Assembly: GCA_024398135.1 (NCBI GenBank)
Contig: CP073750.1
Span: 3,906,001-3,970,000 of the forward strand
Length of the DNA: 64,000 bases
Direction: 5' to 3'
Origin: a bacterium SCSIO 12643
GTDB taxonomy: Bacteria; Bacteroidota; Bacteroidia; Flavobacteriales_G; Salibacteraceae
Within the stretch, counting starts at the first letter, position 1. Each line of letters starts with the position of its first letter. Both the position numbers and the translations under genes were made by a program. The notes under the pieces are model-generated. The model was not told the origin of the DNA. It worked only from the letters and a program-made list of their open reading frames with translations, and did no database searches. Shown in pieces: positions 62,794 through 64,000 of this stretch.

Positions 62794-64000
62794 TTATTTT
62801 AAAGTTTGTTTAATAACTTTAGCTATCTCATAAGCCATCAAAGGAGGTACAGCATTTCCTATTTGCTTAAAAGCTGGTGTTCTATTAACATTCTCCCGAA
62901 CACCTTCAAAATAATAATCATCAGGAAATGATTGAAGTCTTGCAGCTTCTCGAATTGAGAGAGAACGATTTTGTTTCAAATCTGGATGAATATAATAATG
63001 ACCATCTTTTGCAATATGAGCAACAATCGTTTGGGAATATGGCTTATCAGAGGCAACAACTTTAAACCTATCAAAAAAAGAAGATCTATTTTTATGTGTT
63101 TTTAATTTCTCAGGAAGATCATTATAATCCAGTCTTTCTTTTTCAATATTCCACTTTTCCACAGCGATTCTGTAGATTTCTTTATCTTGCTCAGAATGTG
63201 GTCTTGTCTTATGTTGTGCCAAAATATCCACACCATTCCGAATACAATTTGAATTTAAATATTCATTTGTATCAGATCTGTAATGAGTATATTTATTCTG
63301 CCCTTCACCAGCTTGGAGTTTTGGTAAATCATCTAATACATCATTAACAGAATATTTGTCATTCGCTAAATTTATTGACTCTAAATCTGGAATTTCAAAA
63401 TCATATTGTTTATCCCAACCAATGATTATAATCCTTCTCCTATTTTGTAATACGCCAAAACTGCTAGCCTTAATCGTAAAAAGCTTCATATTATATCCTT
63501 TTTTATCAAAAAGCTTTTTCATATTCTTTAAATAAATGCCTTTGTTGGCAGATTTCAGACCTATAACATTTTCAAAAACAAACATTTTTGGTTTATACTC
63601 TTCCAAGTACTTTGCATACTGAACATATAGATAATTCCTAGAGTCACCTTTCATTCCATTTTCTGATCTAGCCCTCCCTACAAGTGAATAGGCTTGACAT
63701 GGTGGCCCTCCGATTATTAAGTCTACTTTTTTACGTTTTTTATTTTTATGAATCCTCTTTTGTATTTCATCATTATATTCCTTAGAAATTGGAAGATTAA
63801 TAACAGAATTTAATAATTCATCGGGAATAAGCGAATATAAATCGGCTCTAGAAATCTCACCTTTTAAGTATTTCACATAAACATCATATAAACCTTTAGA
63901 TTTCAAATAGTGATACGCAGCCCTAGTTTTCAATGTATTACAAGCAGCTAAATCCATTTCTACATGAGCAATTGGTTCAAATCCATTCCGTATAAAACCT
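62794..64000 (-). CDS. DNA (cytosine-5) methyltransferase, 5' end cut by window
   Basis: The reading frame continues past the internal Met at 63957 to the window edge, adding the classical motif I-II stretch G-F-E-P-I-A-H-V-E-M-D and A-A-C-N-T-L-K-T-R. So the true start lies outside. Seen in order are the catalytic P-C-Q loop (G-G-P-P-C-Q-A-Y-S, motif IV), E-N-V (motif VI), Q-N-R-R-R (motif VIII), the R-E-A-A-R-L-Q motif IX, and G-N-A-V-P-P (motif X). It methylates C5 of cytosine in DNA. It is the upstream gene of the operon with the double-GHKL ATPase (no gap). Confidence 0.93.
   Translation of the reverse strand, partial: GFIRNGFEPIAHVEMDLAACNTLKTRAAYHYLKSKGLYDVYVKYLKGEISRADLYSLIPDELLNSVINLPISKEYNDEIQKRIHKNKKRKKVDLIIGGPPCQAYSLVGRARSENGMKGDSRNYLYVQYAKYLEEYKPKMFVFENVIGLKSANKGIYLKNMKKLFDKKGYNMKLFTIKASSFGVLQNRRRIIIIGWDKQYDFEIPDLESINLANDKYSVNDVLDDLPKLQAGEGQNKYTHYRSDTNEYLNSNCIRNGVDILAQHKTRPHSEQDKEIYRIAVEKWNIEKERLDYNDLPEKLKTHKNRSSFFDRFKVVASDKPYSQTIVAHIAKDGHYYIHPDLKQNRSLSIREAARLQSFPDDYYFEGVRENVNRTPAFKQIGNAVPPLMAYEIAKVIKQTLK

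Overview
The window looks like a chromosome segment of a Bacteroidota bacterium, probably of the order Flavobacteriales. The evidence is an A+T-rich sequence, two proteins ending in type IX secretion (T9SS) sorting domains, SBBP/DUF7948 surface-protein architecture, LytTR two-component genes, DUF2490 and CotH proteins, and -7 elements of the TAnnTTTG type. No rRNA, phage structural genes or intact insertion sequence was seen.

Layout. 1-6977: an SRPBCC protein divergent from an AraC regulator, then a minus-strand run of MscS channel, small protein, DUF2490 protein, Pycsar-effector-like membrane protein, CotH-like lipoprotein and a beta-barrel protein. 7132-16075: a TetR regulator with a palindromic promoter region and housekeeping or accessory enzymes (VOC, kinase, patatin, YchJ, secreted serine hydrolase), plus a LytS/LytTR pair. 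16088-26536: a sigma-54-type two-component system divergent from a MacAB-like exporter (adaptor, ATPase, two duplicated permeases) and an EF-hand lipoprotein. 26537-35105: a low-G+C defence-like island. It holds a Cro/C-protein-like regulator with a PD-(D/E)XK nuclease and, convergently, an operon of a TSPPY DNA methyltransferase, a UvrD-type helicase fused to an AddB-like nuclease, and a membrane-anchored coiled-coil protein. 37113-41817: an RNA-repair-like locus. RtcB and a partner protein are divergent from a WYL regulator fused to a phytanoyl-CoA-dioxygenase-like domain. Between them lie a tRNA-Phe and three decayed tRNA-like sequences, and the same 19-bp palindrome stands in front of both transcription units. 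41846-51800: a giant repeat-rich T9SS protein, a MORN/TonB protein, an AraC regulator and a methyltransferase, and a DUF2293 gene set among several dispersed repeats, one of which can fold into a nested cruciform. 51807-59078: a second, paralogous sigma-54 two-component/exporter locus. 59277-64000: an operon of DNA cytosine methyltransferase (cut by the window end), a double-GHKL ATPase and a receiver-domain protein, probably a second defence module.

The strongest candidates for undescribed biology are the RtcB / tRNA-like array / WYL-dioxygenase locus, the Dcm / double-GHKL / receiver operon, and the methyltransferase / helicase-nuclease / coiled-coil operon. All functional statements rest on motif reading by eye; no database search was run.
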